Shown: positions 9,894 to 19,599, counted from the stretch's first letter. The stretch: DNA of 64,000 nucleotides from Roseivirga pacifica (GCF_900111145.1 NZ_FOIR01000002.1:372001-436000), one strand, 5' to 3'. Made by a program: numbers and translations. Notes: generated by a model not told the origin, from the sequence alone.

Positions 9894-12287
9894 ATGCTAA
9901 AGAATTACATTAAAGTAGCTTTCCGAAGCCTACTTAAACAGCCGGCTTACACGGCTCTCAACATTATTGGACTTACCGTAGGTATAGCGTCCAGCTTAAT
10001 CATTCTCCTTTATATTTTTCACGAAACCAGCTTTGATAAGCAGCATTCCAAGGGCGATCGTATTTATAGGCTTTCTACCCAGATAACCGAGCCTGATAAT
10101 TCATTTAGGTGGGCCAGTATGACACGCCCCGCTGCCTTTACCATTAAAAATGAAAATCCGGAAGTGGTGCAAGCTGCCCGTTTGTCGGGAATTAGTGGGC
10201 AAGGAGGGATGCGATTCACCCTTAATCAGGTCGATTACTTTCAAGAAAACGTATACGCGGCCGACTCCACGGTTTTCGAATTGTTCGACTATAATTTTAT
10301 TACTGGCGACCCTAAAACTGCTTTAGAGGCACCAAATTCTATTGTCATCAATGAGTCGATGGCGAAGAAGATTTTCAAGAACGAAAACCCAATTGGCCAA
10401 ACACTACAGAGTGGTGGCAACAGGGAAATGTCGTTGCAAGTAACTGGTGTTTATAAAGACATGCCGAAAAGTTCTCACCTAATTGCTGAAGCGCTCGTTT
10501 CATGGAAAACCATATTCCAGGGCGGAGATGGCAGTTGGGGTGGCTGGGGTGTTTATTCCTATGTTTTGGTAAATGAAGGTGTGAGCAAAGAGGCTTTGCA
10601 GGTCAAACTAGATTCCACCGTTACCAAGTATATAGCGCCAATATTCGACCCAATTAATATTAGGGTGGAGATGGTTCCTGTGCCATTGCGAGACATTCAC
10701 CTAACCTCTGACTTTGATGGTGAGCCCGTACCGGCAGGCGATATTAACTATGTCAGGATTTTTACCGCTATTGCGATTTTCCTCATCATTATCGCGAGTA
10801 TCAACTACATGAATCTTGCCACTGCAAGGTCTACCAAAAGGGCCATGGAGGTAGGGCTTAGAAAAGTAATGGGCGCCCAAAGAGGTGGGTTGATCGGTCA
10901 GTTTTTAACAGAGTCGATATTGATTACACTTATATCTCTAGCCCTTAGTATCGTCATAATAATTGTTGCAGTACCGAGTATTAACAACTTGGTAGGTACT
11001 AGCCTAGACATTGCAGGACTGCTAGATACCAATGTAATTCTCGCCATTATTGGTGTGGTGTTCATTACCGGATTTATTGGTGGAAGCTACCCGGCATTCT
11101 TCCTGTCTTCTTTTCAGCCAGCTGCAGTACTAAAAGGCGGAGCGGGAAAATCGGGCAGTAAAATACTGCGTAAAGGCTTGGTGACACTACAGTTTGCCAT
11201 TTCTATGTTTATGCTTATCGGCACATTGGTGATTTACCGCCAAATGCAATTTGTACGAGAAAAAGACCTTGGCTTCGATAAGGAGCAAATGATGCAAATT
11301 GATTTTAGGAGTAGGGCAGATGTAGAAAAATGGAATGTGCTAAAGAACGAATTGATTCAGAATCCTAATATTGGTGGCACAGGATCCTCAAGCACTACTC
11401 CGGGCAATGGTTATGGCAAAAACGTTTTCAGTATAGAAACAGAAGAAGGTCCAATGGACGACAGAGGGCTGGATAATTACCGCGTTGACTACGACTTCTT
11501 TAAAACATTAGGGGTTGAAATAGTGGAAGGCCGAAACTTCTCCTTAGAATATCCTTCTGACACCTCTTTGGCTGTAATGGTAAATGAGGCCATGGTACGC
11601 AGAATGAATTGGACCGACCCTATTGGTAAAAAAATAAACATTTCAGGAAATGATTCTTTGCCAGCTGCTAGGGTAATAGGTGTGGTGAAGGACTTTCACC
11701 AACAATCGCTATACGATCCCATTACTGCGCTTATGTTTATGCCGAGTCGTATAAATCCATCCGCTATTGTGAAGATTACAGGAGATGTTAATGCCACTAT
11801 CGACTTTATAGAGGCAGCATGGGAAAGAACCTATCCGACCACCGCTTTTGAATACACATTTCTTGATGAACAATTCATGGAAAACTATGAATCTGATCAA
11901 ATCCGTGGGCAGCTATTCTTAGGCTTTAGCGGTATGACGATTCTTATTGCCTGCCTTGGCCTGTTGGGCTTGGCTTCCTACACAGCCGAACAGCGCTCCA
12001 AAGAGATCAGCATTAGAAAAGTACTCGGTGCGAATACAGGCGGACTGGTGAACCTGCTTATAAGAGACTTTGTAATACTGATTGTGATAGCTGCTATACC
12101 GGCCTCCATTATTGGTTACTCTGTTATGATTGGTTGGCTGGAAAGCTTTGAGTTCCATATTACGCCTGGTATTATGATTTACTTGGCAGTATTGATAGGA
12201 ACAATTCTGGTAACCATATTAACCACGGGCTATCATGCGCGAAAGGCTGCTACGGCCAACCCAGCACAAAAACTGAGGAGTGAATAG
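9894..12287 (+). CDS. FtsX/MacB-like ABC transporter permease
   Basis: 797 residues from the ATG at 9894, giving the standard family start MLKNYIKVAFRSLLKQ; in-frame codons from 9849 are rejected. The order is: first membrane helix (about 20-45), a MacB-type periplasmic core, three helices with the FtsX motif ATARSTKRAMEVGLRKVMGA, a second periplasmic core from about residue 430, and three C-terminal helices with EQRSKEISIRKVLGA. This is the duplicated MacB_PCD-FtsX layout common in Cytophagales. Such permeases pair with a LolD/MacB-type ATPase, but none lies beside it. Substrate unknown. A paralog lies at 51206-53929. Confidence 0.9.
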   Translation: MLKNYIKVAFRSLLKQPAYTALNIIGLTVGIASSLIILLYIFHETSFDKQHSKGDRIYRLSTQITEPDNSFRWASMTRPAAFTIKNENPEVVQAARLSGISGQGGMRFTLNQVDYFQENVYAADSTVFELFDYNFITGDPKTALEAPNSIVINESMAKKIFKNENPIGQTLQSGGNREMSLQVTGVYKDMPKSSHLIAEALVSWKTIFQGGDGSWGGWGVYSYVLVNEGVSKEALQVKLDSTVTKYIAPIFDPINIRVEMVPVPLRDIHLTSDFDGEPVPAGDINYVRIFTAIAIFLIIIASINYMNLATARSTKRAMEVGLRKVMGAQRGGLIGQFLTESILITLISLALSIVIIIVAVPSINNLVGTSLDIAGLLDTNVILAIIGVVFITGFIGGSYPAFFLSSFQPAAVLKGGAGKSGSKILRKGLVTLQFAISMFMLIGTLVIYRQMQFVREKDLGFDKEQMMQIDFRSRADVEKWNVLKNELIQNPNIGGTGSSSTTPGNGYGKNVFSIETEEGPMDDRGLDNYRVDYDFFKTLGVEIVEGRNFSLEYPSDTSLAVMVNEAMVRRMNWTDPIGKKINISGNDSLPAARVIGVVKDFHQQSLYDPITALMFMPSRINPSAIVKITGDVNATIDFIEAAWERTYPTTAFEYTFLDEQFMENYESDQIRGQLFLGFSGMTILIACLGLLGLASYTAEQRSKEISIRKVLGANTGGLVNLLIRDFVILIVIAAIPASIIGYSVMIGWLESFEFHITPGIMIYLAVLIGTILVTILTTGYHARKAATANPAQKLRSE

Positions 12288-12323
12288 GGCGTCAGAAACG
12301 AGTTGAATAACGAGTAGTAGTGC

Positions 12324-12450
12324 CGTCATTCTGAGTGCCCCGAGTATTCGGGGCCGAAAGAATCTGTCAATTAAGTTCACAACAATGAATAGATAGATTC
12401 TTTAGGTCGACTATTTCTCAAAAGAGAAATTTTCTCACTCAGAAGGACGA
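12324..12450. repeat. Cruciform-forming intergenic repeat element
   Basis: The ends CGTCATTCTGAGTG and CACTCAGAAGGACG are complementary (13 of 14). Inside are AAAGAATCT pairing with AGATTCTTT, plus two small hairpins (CCCCGA gtat TCGGGG and TTTCTC aaaa GAGAAA). The result is a cloverleaf-like structure. Related half elements (CGTCA..., GACCGAAGAATCT) recur near 50834-50870 and 50995-51025, so this looks like a dispersed palindromic element of the genome. Confidence 0.6.
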
Positions 12451-12483
12451 AACTAATTTTAGAAGTTTTTAAAACAGCCCCAC

Positions 12484-12519
12484 TTAACCCTTGTTGGTGT
12501 TGTCTCCAGCGAGGGTTAA
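12484..12519. other. Hairpin downstream of the FG-GAP gene
   Basis: TTAACCCT at 12484-12491 pairs with AGGGTTAA at 12512-12519, with a second inner stem (GTTGG/CCAGC). It lies five bases beyond the stop codon of the minus-strand gene and may be an RNA end structure, but no T-run follows on either strand. Confidence 0.4.
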
Positions 12520-12524
12520 TAGCA

Positions 12525-13724
12525 TCAATTTTTCAATCCAAAAAGCAAGAAATCTTGTGACCCTCGATTGCTTAGAAATAAGTCTTTAATGCCGTCTCCA
12601 TTAAGGTCGACAAAGTCTATGTCGAAGCCCCTGCCTTTGATGCTCTCCGGTAAAATGGTGGTGGTTTCATCCGTAAACTTGCCTTTGCCATCATTCAGGT
12701 AAACGCTGAAAGGTGTCATTCCTGCAAATCCATCGCCATTGGTATTTCCAGTGATAATGTCTTCATCTCCATCGTGGTCAATATCTAGAAAAGCCACGCC
12801 AAAGCAGCGGTTATCATCTTGTGGTAAATGAGTAGTTGTTATATCACTAAAAAAGCCTTTCCCATCATTCAGTAGAAATCTATTCTGCTTTACTGCGCCA
12901 GAGACAAAGGCCTGTACATTTCCATAGAGCATATCCATATCACCATCACCATCAATGTCAGCAGCTACTACCTCTCTGGTTTCTTCAGGCGTATTTCGGT
13001 AGGGGAGTCTTGCCTTAGATTCATCGGTATAAAAACCTTTTCCACTATTGATGAGTATTCGGTTATTGTCTTCATTCGCTACGAGTACATCCAAGTCACC
13101 ATCGTTATCAATATCAGCTAGGGTTAAGTCTTGAGTAACATCTATGAATTCACCAAAACGCTGCATGGTTTCATCGGTAAAGTGACCGGTACCATCGTTT
13201 ATTAGTACATTGTTTTGGCCATTATTGCCAATTAGTACATCCACGAAACCATCCATGTTAATGTCATGCACAACTACTGAGTTAGAGGTGCCCGTAACAG
13301 GGATTCTGTCTCCGGCATCGGAAAAAGTGCCATCTCCATTGTTTAGATAGAGCTCGTTGGTTTTATCATCTTCGCTGACCACAATGATATCGAGGTCGCC
13401 ATCTCCATCAAAGTCAGCGATACCAATATCCTCACTATCGTGATTCACTTGCGGAATTCTCTTAGCACTTTCATTGGTAAATTTGCCTGTTCCATCATTA
13501 ATCAGCAGAATATTAGGCCGATGCTCATTGGCAATGATAATGTCCATATCTCCATCATTATCCAAGTCAGCAATAGCCGCATCCATTGAGAGCCGCTGCA
13601 AATCCTGATAGGGCAGATGGGTAGTGGTTACATCTTTATAATAAGCTGTTTGCTTGTTGGCCTCTTGCGCTACAGTCAGTTGCAAAAAACCAATGGACAG
13701 GGATAGAATCAGTACCTTTTTCAT
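12525..13724 (-). CDS. Secreted FG-GAP/VCBS-repeat beta-propeller protein
   Basis: 399 residues from the ATG at 13724, which begins the signal peptide MKKVLILSLSIGFLQLTVAQ; the longer in-frame start at 13748 is rejected. Seven calcium-loop repeats of the FG-GAP type are visible, e.g. ADLDNDGDMDIIIANE, ADFDGDGDLDIIVVSE, DINMDGFVDVLIGNN, ADIDNDGDLDVLVANE, ADIDGDGDMDMLYGN, LDIDHDGDEDIITGN and VDLNGDGIKDLFLSN. The DxDxDGxxD loops bind Ca2+ in a seven-bladed integrin-like propeller. No sorting domain or catalytic domain is attached, so a binding role outside the cell is the most that can be inferred. Confidence 0.88.
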   Translation of the reverse strand: MKKVLILSLSIGFLQLTVAQEANKQTAYYKDVTTTHLPYQDLQRLSMDAAIADLDNDGDMDIIIANEHRPNILLINDGTGKFTNESAKRIPQVNHDSEDIGIADFDGDGDLDIIVVSEDDKTNELYLNNGDGTFSDAGDRIPVTGTSNSVVVHDINMDGFVDVLIGNNGQNNVLINDGTGHFTDETMQRFGEFIDVTQDLTLADIDNDGDLDVLVANEDNNRILINSGKGFYTDESKARLPYRNTPEETREVVAADIDGDGDMDMLYGNVQAFVSGAVKQNRFLLNDGKGFFSDITTTHLPQDDNRCFGVAFLDIDHDGDEDIITGNTNGDGFAGMTPFSVYLNDGKGKFTDETTTILPESIKGRGFDIDFVDLNGDGIKDLFLSNRGSQDFLLFGLKN

Positions 13725-13843
13725 AACACGTTTGAACCTAACATTCAATTAAACTACAAGATAGTAGAAAGGTATTATGTAGGTGGTGTCGTTTTCAAGT
13801 CTTTAGAGAGGAGATACTCTAAACCCCTTGTTTGAAAAACAAA

Positions 13844-13883
13844 AGCCGAGCATCCAACTATGATATGAGCTGAACTCTCGGCT
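13844..13883 (-). terminator. Probable terminator of the 798-residue protein gene
   Basis: AGCCGAG at 13844-13850 pairs with CTCGGCT at 13877-13883. Read on the minus strand the stem is followed by TTTGTTTTT, 26 bases past the stop codon at 13909. The loop is long (26 bases), which lowers confidence. Confidence 0.5.
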
Positions 13884-13908
13884 GATTTGACTGAGCTACT
13901 ATTATGTT

Positions 13909-16305
13909 TTACAAGTGTAAGAAGTGTTTTACGTCATCCCATCCATCACTAATATCTCCCCAAGCTTTTTCGGCCTCACTTATCGCTGTTGAGATAACAT
14001 CAGAGGGGTAATCGGCTACACCCAAAATATCCTTCAGAAATGCTGGAGCCGCGAATATCGGGAATTCATTCCTTATAAACCCTACGGCCAAACTTGCAGG
14101 TAAACCGAGTGACTTAAATGCAGGAGCAATCTCATTTGGGGTAACAATATTCAGGGCCTTTTTAACAGTACTCAATGTGGCGAGTTTATCCAAATCACCT
14201 GCTATCGCCTCATTAACGGGCAATTTTGGCAGAATTGTCTCTGCCACTTTAGCAACTTCCGCAACGTTTCCATTGGTTGCAGACCCCATAGCTTTTATCA
14301 AACTATTATAATCCGTATAGCCTAATCCTTTGAGCGTAGCGAGGAATTTAGTTGGGTCGGCAATATTATAGGCCTTACCTACTATTGTGCCCATGTCTTG
14401 CGCAGTAAGCTCACCATAAACCTTTTTTAGCGCTGGCAGTGCCTCAGACATCGGTACTGATGAAACCACCTTCGATAGGGAATTCAGGTCAGTTCCTGAA
14501 AGTCCCAAACTTTTGGCTTTGTTCAATACGTAATTCAATGTATTAGAAACCGTAGGAGGCAGGTGAATGTATTTTCTCAAAACCGCATCAGCCCATTCTG
14601 CTGGGTTGGAAAATGCTTTTCCATAAATATCTGCAATATGATCTTCGAGGTAAGGAAGTACATTTTCCAGCACTGAACTCATGGTTGTCATTTTATCTGG
14701 GTCAAGATCAAATGTTAGTCCTTCTATTGAATCGATAACTGGAAATTTGGTAGAGAAATTGAAAGTGCCATTGATAGTCCCATCTTGTTCAGTTTCAATC
14801 TTGAATAAACCATCAAAATTCCCATCAAGCGTTATTGCGCCCAGCCCCGATGCCGAACTAATTTCGCTTATCAAATTTTCTGGCAATGTAATGGACCAAG
14901 GAGAGGAAGGCTTGAATCTAATTGATGATTGTAAAGCGCTTTTATTCAGACCGATTTGCATATTGTCTTGTAACAAATCAAAACCAGCTATTGACTCATC
15001 GAGGCTCAGGTTAAAGTCGATACCGGTTTTATCGATGTGTCCTTGAATTGTGGCTGAAAGGTCTAGGAACTTAGCAGTTCCATCTATTTGTCCGCCTACT
15101 TCCGTACCATTCTGATTCGAGAAGCTCAATTCTGCACCTCCCGGATTTACAAGTACCTTATTATGAGCACTTTTTAACAATTCATCAATCTGTTGATACT
15201 CAGTGCCAGATTTTGGCATTTCATTGGTCTTTACAGGTTCACCATTCGCATCTACTTTTATAGAATAGCCTTTCCCATTACCCGTTAAACTAAAGAAACT
15301 GCCTAGCGTAAATTTGTCCATACAGAGTTTAGCGGAAACACCTTTGGAAACTACTAAACCTGTTTGATTTAGACTTAAAGCTCCATAAAAACTCCAACCA
15401 AAAAGGTCTGCTTCACCTTCAAAGGAATAACCAGGATATACCGTTGTACCATCTGGTAATACCAAACTTTCTTCTAGTTCAGGATTGTACCAAGAGCAGC
15501 TTACATTCTCCATAGTAATGGGAACACCAAGGTCTAAGCCGCCATTAGTAAACATGTTAATTAGCTCGCTCACAGAAATAGACTGCAAGTAGAAACTGAT
15601 GTATTGCGGAACAGGAACATCGCCATCCATAATAAATGAAAAGGCAAGGTTGTTATCCTTTACAATAGCACTAGGGTATTCCTTTCCTATTAAAAACTGC
15701 GCCTGTATACCAATTACAAATAGATCGATAGGTTTAAAAAGAACACAACCATTCAAGCCAATTTCTTGAAAGTGAATACCGCGCGGAGCAAGAGGCAACT
15801 GTAGCGTTTGTCCGGTGTTAGTGCTAATTGTCGCACCCAATTCCATTTCTGTAGCACTTAAAGCCATATTTACCATAGCCTTAAGGTCATTATTAAACGC
15901 TGTGAAAGAGAATGGCCATTTAATCAAGACACTAGCAGTGTTGGAAGCAGGGGTATAGGTGATCTCAATAGAACAGTTGGTCAATGTTACATCAGGCACC
16001 GGTGTGATTTTCGGTGGACTGAAAACAATATTCACCACGGTGGCGGTAACATCTGCCTTGGCAGTTACGGTTACCGTAACGGGTTGTTCCGACTGACCAC
16101 CCAGCATACCTAGTAGAATTTTAAGCTCGCCAGGGTTAAGGCTAAGAGAGCTTAAGTCCAAGTTGCCCTTAAATGTAAGCGTGCGTTCTGTATTGTTATT
16201 ATCCTGTTTACTAACATTGGTAAAAGATGCTGGGAAATCGGTAGGGCATTGAATACCATATTTTTCACATATACTTGCTAGATTTTCTGTACTTGCTGTA
16301 GTCAT
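13909..16305 (-). CDS. Large protein of unknown family, beta-rich N-terminal half and helical C-terminal third
   Basis: 798 residues; I do not recognise the family. There is no signal peptide or membrane segment: it begins MTTASTENLASICEKYGI. Residues up to about 520 are rich in alternating hydrophobic strands with amphipathic, lipid-transfer-like or lectin-like character (e.g. VTVTVTAKADVTATVVNIVF). From about 540 on it turns helical, with loosely repeated 30-35 residue units (ALPALKKVYGELTAQDMG, KFLATLKGLGYTDYNSLIKA). It stands alone between two convergently and divergently placed genes with its own hairpin. It could be a pore-forming or structural protein or an injected effector; none of these is supported by a motif. 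The reading frame is intact. Confidence 0.75.
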   Translation of the reverse strand: MTTASTENLASICEKYGIQCPTDFPASFTNVSKQDNNNTERTLTFKGNLDLSSLSLNPGELKILLGMLGGQSEQPVTVTVTAKADVTATVVNIVFSPPKITPVPDVTLTNCSIEITYTPASNTASVLIKWPFSFTAFNNDLKAMVNMALSATEMELGATISTNTGQTLQLPLAPRGIHFQEIGLNGCVLFKPIDLFVIGIQAQFLIGKEYPSAIVKDNNLAFSFIMDGDVPVPQYISFYLQSISVSELINMFTNGGLDLGVPITMENVSCSWYNPELEESLVLPDGTTVYPGYSFEGEADLFGWSFYGALSLNQTGLVVSKGVSAKLCMDKFTLGSFFSLTGNGKGYSIKVDANGEPVKTNEMPKSGTEYQQIDELLKSAHNKVLVNPGGAELSFSNQNGTEVGGQIDGTAKFLDLSATIQGHIDKTGIDFNLSLDESIAGFDLLQDNMQIGLNKSALQSSIRFKPSSPWSITLPENLISEISSASGLGAITLDGNFDGLFKIETEQDGTINGTFNFSTKFPVIDSIEGLTFDLDPDKMTTMSSVLENVLPYLEDHIADIYGKAFSNPAEWADAVLRKYIHLPPTVSNTLNYVLNKAKSLGLSGTDLNSLSKVVSSVPMSEALPALKKVYGELTAQDMGTIVGKAYNIADPTKFLATLKGLGYTDYNSLIKAMGSATNGNVAEVAKVAETILPKLPVNEAIAGDLDKLATLSTVKKALNIVTPNEIAPAFKSLGLPASLAVGFIRNEFPIFAAPAFLKDILGVADYPSDVISTAISEAEKAWGDISDGWDDVKHFLHL

Positions 16306-16540
16306 AGTTAAGTGTCTGAGTTGGCTTTTTTATAAAAAACTAAGCTGATGAAATAGGCCGAATTATGAATTAGTAGAAATACGTGACTAAACAAATAAGG
16401 TGAATTTACTTAAGGCCTTGATGTCTGATATTTTCACTATTGTTGATAGATTGATATTCAATCAATTTGAGCTAAGAAAAGCAAACCAAATCATGCTATT
16501 TATATCGGTTTTTTGAGCAAGTTGTATACTTTTGACTTAT

Positions 16541-17590
16541 ATGAGTGAGGTAGCTAGCATTAGCCTGATCAGCGTATTTTTATTCCTTTTACTTACTGCT
16601 TTTTTAATCTTCAACAATTCCGAAAACAGAGTAGCGAATCTTCTGTTTGCCACTTTTCTGTTCGTTACTTCCATTGAATTGTCAGGTCAGTTTTTGGGAG
16701 ATTTTTACAGGAGTAATGCCATTATCAATAAACTTCATTTGGTTGTATTGCTGACCCAAATGCCCTTGTTTTACTGCTATATAAAGCGGGTGTGTTTTAG
16801 CGATTTTAAAGTTGACATACGGCTTGCTTGGCACGCTTTACCTGCGATTGCGTTCCTCATGCTGTTTCTCATTTTTAACGTTTCTCAACAGATTGAAATA
16901 GCCTATATCATTGTAATTCAAGCGCAATTTTACACCTACATTGTGCTGATTTTCTTAGAGCTTTTTAAATACAAAGGCATTCATCATAAGTATTATTCGC
17001 TACACAGTAAGACCTATAAATGGCTCATGACCATTGCCATTGTTTTTCTAATTGGCAATACCACCGTGCTTATTCGGGGGATCTTCGAAGCCGCGAACGA
17101 TTTTCAGAAATTTCCAATGTTGAATTTGGCCATAGCCCTGTTCGCTTTAGCCGCGGCATCGTGGTTTGTGCTTAATACCATGCGAAACCCAGAGCTATTC
17201 ACTAGGGTAAATGAAAGTCTGGCGAGCGCTAAGCAAGATAGGGGCAATGATACGGACGCATTTCAGGAAGAGGTAGAGCAGTTACTTGGCTATATGCAAG
17301 CGCATAAACCTTACCTTGACGAAACATTGACACTGCACGACCTGGCCTTAAAAACCGAAATACCGACCAAACGACTGTCAATTCTTATCAATCAGAAAAT
17401 TGGAAAGCACTTCTTCGATTTTATAAATGAATACCGCATAGAAGAATCTAAGCGATTGCTGAAAGAAAGTGAACTGACCATACAGCAGATTATGTACGAG
17501 GTAGGCTTCAACTCCAAATCATCTTTCAACACAGCATTTAAAAAGAGTACATCGCTTACGCCATCGGCATTCAGAAAACTGCCGGCATAG
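16541..17590 (+). CDS. AraC-family regulator with N-terminal membrane domain
   Basis: 349 residues from the ATG at 16541; the in-frame TTG at 16532 is less likely. Residues 1-205 contain about seven hydrophobic helices (e.g. ISLISVFLFLLLTAFLIF, HALPAIAFLMLFLIFNV, FPMLNLAIALFALAAASWFV). After a linker comes an AraC double helix-turn-helix (about 245-345) with LHDLALKTEIPTKRLSILIN and the conserved second HTH IQQIMYEVGFNSKSSFNTAFKKSTSLTPSAFRK split across its usual positions. Membrane-bound AraC regulators of this kind are common in Bacteroidota and sense an unknown membrane signal. The serine hydrolase gene 112 bases downstream on the same strand is a plausible target. Confidence 0.9.
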   Translation: MSEVASISLISVFLFLLLTAFLIFNNSENRVANLLFATFLFVTSIELSGQFLGDFYRSNAIINKLHLVVLLTQMPLFYCYIKRVCFSDFKVDIRLAWHALPAIAFLMLFLIFNVSQQIEIAYIIVIQAQFYTYIVLIFLELFKYKGIHHKYYSLHSKTYKWLMTIAIVFLIGNTTVLIRGIFEAANDFQKFPMLNLAIALFALAAASWFVLNTMRNPELFTRVNESLASAKQDRGNDTDAFQEEVEQLLGYMQAHKPYLDETLTLHDLALKTEIPTKRLSILINQKIGKHFFDFINEYRIEESKRLLKESELTIQQIMYEVGFNSKSSFNTAFKKSTSLTPSAFRKLPA

Positions 17591-17702
17591 TATTTCTATA
17601 ACATATTGTATCTAATTAGTTCGACTTTCCTACAATCGAACCTTCAGTGCTTAAAAGCCCTATTTCTTTGTCGAAAACGGTTTAATAAACGAATACGAAC
17701 AG

Positions 17703-18959
17703 ATGAAGAAATTAAAAACTATTGGCGTAATAACCGCCATTATCCTCGCGTGGACAGCCTTTGTGGGAATGGGTTTTATCAACGGATATCTTTTACGTCC
17801 TATCAATGCTGACGGAACTGCTGCGGGATTTATTGAAGCCTGTAAGGGACGACTCGAAAAGGAATTTGTAGGAAACTTAGCCATCGCTTTGATTGAAGAT
17901 GGTGAAGTGAATCAAACGTTTTTCTATGGGCACGCAGATCAAAACATTGATAAACACTCGGCTTTTCCGGTAGCCTCGGTAAGTAAATGGGTAACAGCGG
18001 TAGGGGTATTAAAACTAGTAGAAAACGGACAGCTAGACTTAGACAAGCCCGTAGAAGATTACCTAACCCGTTGGCATTTGCCCGAAAGCGAATATGATAA
18101 CCATGAAGTGACCGTAAGGCGCTTGCTATCACATTCTGCAGGCTTCGATGATGACTTGGGTTATAATGGATTTGCGGATAATGAAATGCTTCAAACACTG
18201 GAAGAGTCTTTAACCAAGGCGGCAGACGCAGGCAGTTGGACGGAAGGCAAAGCCAGGGTTGGCCAAAAACCGGGCGATCAATACATGTACTCCGGTGCTA
18301 GTTATACTTTGCTACAATTGCTGATTGAAGAAGTAACTCAAATGCCCTTTGAGGCATATATGAAGCAACAACTGTTTGAACCATTGGGCATGACCAATAG
18401 CAGTTTTAGCCTATCCGACAGCACAGCAATTAGCTTGGTAGATGTTTATAAAACAGATACTACAACCAGGCCGATGAAGCGGTTTACCGCCAAAGCAGCA
18501 GCGAGCTTGATGACAAGCACAGCAGATCTATCCAAGTTTATGATTGCACTGATGCCATCTCAAGGAGCAACTATTCTACCGGCTGAAATGATTGAAGAAA
18601 TGAGAAGTCCGCAGAGCTATAGAAACGGCCATGCCTATTACGGTTTAGGCCCGAGTTTATATGGCCATCCCTTAGGTAAATCGCGCACCTTTGGCCACGA
18701 TGGCAGCGGCAATGATGCCATTAACTCAGCTGCGCGAATGGATTTTGAAAATAACGCTGGAATTGTAATACTGGAAACAGGCAACTACGCCTACGCTTCA
18801 GCAATGGCCGATGAATGGCTGTTTTGTCAAGCAGGCATTGCCGATAGGGTAGTGATGCAACGCAACATTCCCTTTCTCCTCACAATACTAGGCTTTGGCT
18901 ATCTGCTGATTATTGCCATTGCTATTTGGTTTTTGAGGAAGGGGGGGGGCGAGCGTTAA
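17703..18959 (+). CDS. Membrane-anchored serine hydrolase (class C beta-lactamase/PBP4* family)
   Basis: 418 residues. An N-terminal hydrophobic anchor (MKKLKTIGVITAIILAWTAF) precedes a beta-lactamase (PF00144) domain with catalytic S92 and K95 in ASVSKW, a tyrosine motif in YMYSGASY and a FGHDGSG block in place of KTG. A final helix (FLLTILGFGYLLIIAIAIWFL) anchors the C-terminus. Members cleave peptides or esters; true beta-lactam activity is uncommon in this branch. The last codons run through nine G residues (18941-18949) that encode KGGGER-stop, so slippage there would change only the cytoplasmic tail. The gene follows the AraC regulator on the same strand. Confidence 0.88.
   Translation: MKKLKTIGVITAIILAWTAFVGMGFINGYLLRPINADGTAAGFIEACKGRLEKEFVGNLAIALIEDGEVNQTFFYGHADQNIDKHSAFPVASVSKWVTAVGVLKLVENGQLDLDKPVEDYLTRWHLPESEYDNHEVTVRRLLSHSAGFDDDLGYNGFADNEMLQTLEESLTKAADAGSWTEGKARVGQKPGDQYMYSGASYTLLQLLIEEVTQMPFEAYMKQQLFEPLGMTNSSFSLSDSTAISLVDVYKTDTTTRPMKRFTAKAAASLMTSTADLSKFMIALMPSQGATILPAEMIEEMRSPQSYRNGHAYYGLGPSLYGHPLGKSRTFGHDGSGNDAINSAARMDFENNAGIVILETGNYAYASAMADEWLFCQAGIADRVVMQRNIPFLLTILGFGYLLIIAIAIWFLRKGGGER
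18941..18949 (+). repeat. G9 homopolymer at the 3' end of the serine hydrolase gene
   Basis: Nine consecutive G, coding for the glycines of the C-terminal tail. Such tracts are prone to slipped-strand change; a second G8 tract lies 182 bases on. Confidence 0.9.
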
Positions 18960-19130
18960 GAATTGATCTAGCAGATCAATTTATCGAATCGCAGGGATCT
19001 GACTCACGACAGCCATCTGGATGAGGTTGTTAGTCCAAATTCATTAATCAAGAAAACATTATGGTTTAAAAAAGATATCGGACTATAATTGAAAAAAAAT
19101 GCTATAAATTAATATCCAATAAATCGAGTA

Positions 19131-19138
19131 GGGGGGGG
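19131..19138 (+). repeat. G8 homopolymer in the translation-initiation region of the next gene
   Basis: Eight G immediately before TAGA-ATG of the gene at 19143. It sits where a Shine-Dalgarno would be, so a change of length would alter spacing to the start codon. Confidence 0.85.
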
Positions 19139-19142
19139 TAGA

Positions 19143-19562
19143 ATGGAGCTAAGAGAAGAATTCTTGAGATATGCAACAAGGGATGCTCAAAGGAGGCTTT
19201 CAAAACGACTTGGGTTTCATTGGTATGAAAACACTCAAGATTGGGACTTGACAGAGTCAGACAGTGAGCGAATCAAAGAGTTCCTCCAAATCTATAAGAG
19301 TGATGACTTATCAGATGACGAGAAGTTTGCTCTAATGGAGCTAATTATCTCTTCATTTGATGATTTAGTGGAAGAGGGAGGAAATATCAACAGAGAAGGT
19401 ATCTGGACAGACTGTAAGCATATCCTCAATAATGAACCCTGGCTTCATATCACAACGATTCATTATTGGTCTTCATTAGAACATAAAGACCCGAAAAAAG
19501 GCTTTTCTGTGACAGAATTTATAAGGTCGATTTGGGATAGTGTTAAAATTGAATTCACATAA
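19143..19562 (+). CDS. Hypothetical 139-residue protein
   Basis: I do not recognise this family. The protein is soluble, acidic and without signal peptide. Its middle part (LQIYKSDDLSDDEKFALMELIISSFDDLVEEGG) looks like an amphipathic helical bundle, and the end contains W-rich segments (EPWLHITTIHYWSS). Many small immunity and helper proteins look like this, but that is only an impression. The start is fixed by the ATG seven bases after a G8 tract. It stands in an accessory stretch between the serine hydrolase and a Tiki/TraB-like gene, with orphan character. Confidence 0.65.
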   Translation: MELREEFLRYATRDAQRRLSKRLGFHWYENTQDWDLTESDSERIKEFLQIYKSDDLSDDEKFALMELIISSFDDLVEEGGNINREGIWTDCKHILNNEPWLHITTIHYWSSLEHKDPKKGFSVTEFIRSIWDSVKIEFT

Positions 19563-19599
19563 CTATCTTTTTAGGTAGAAGAAAAGTTGAGTTTTGAAG

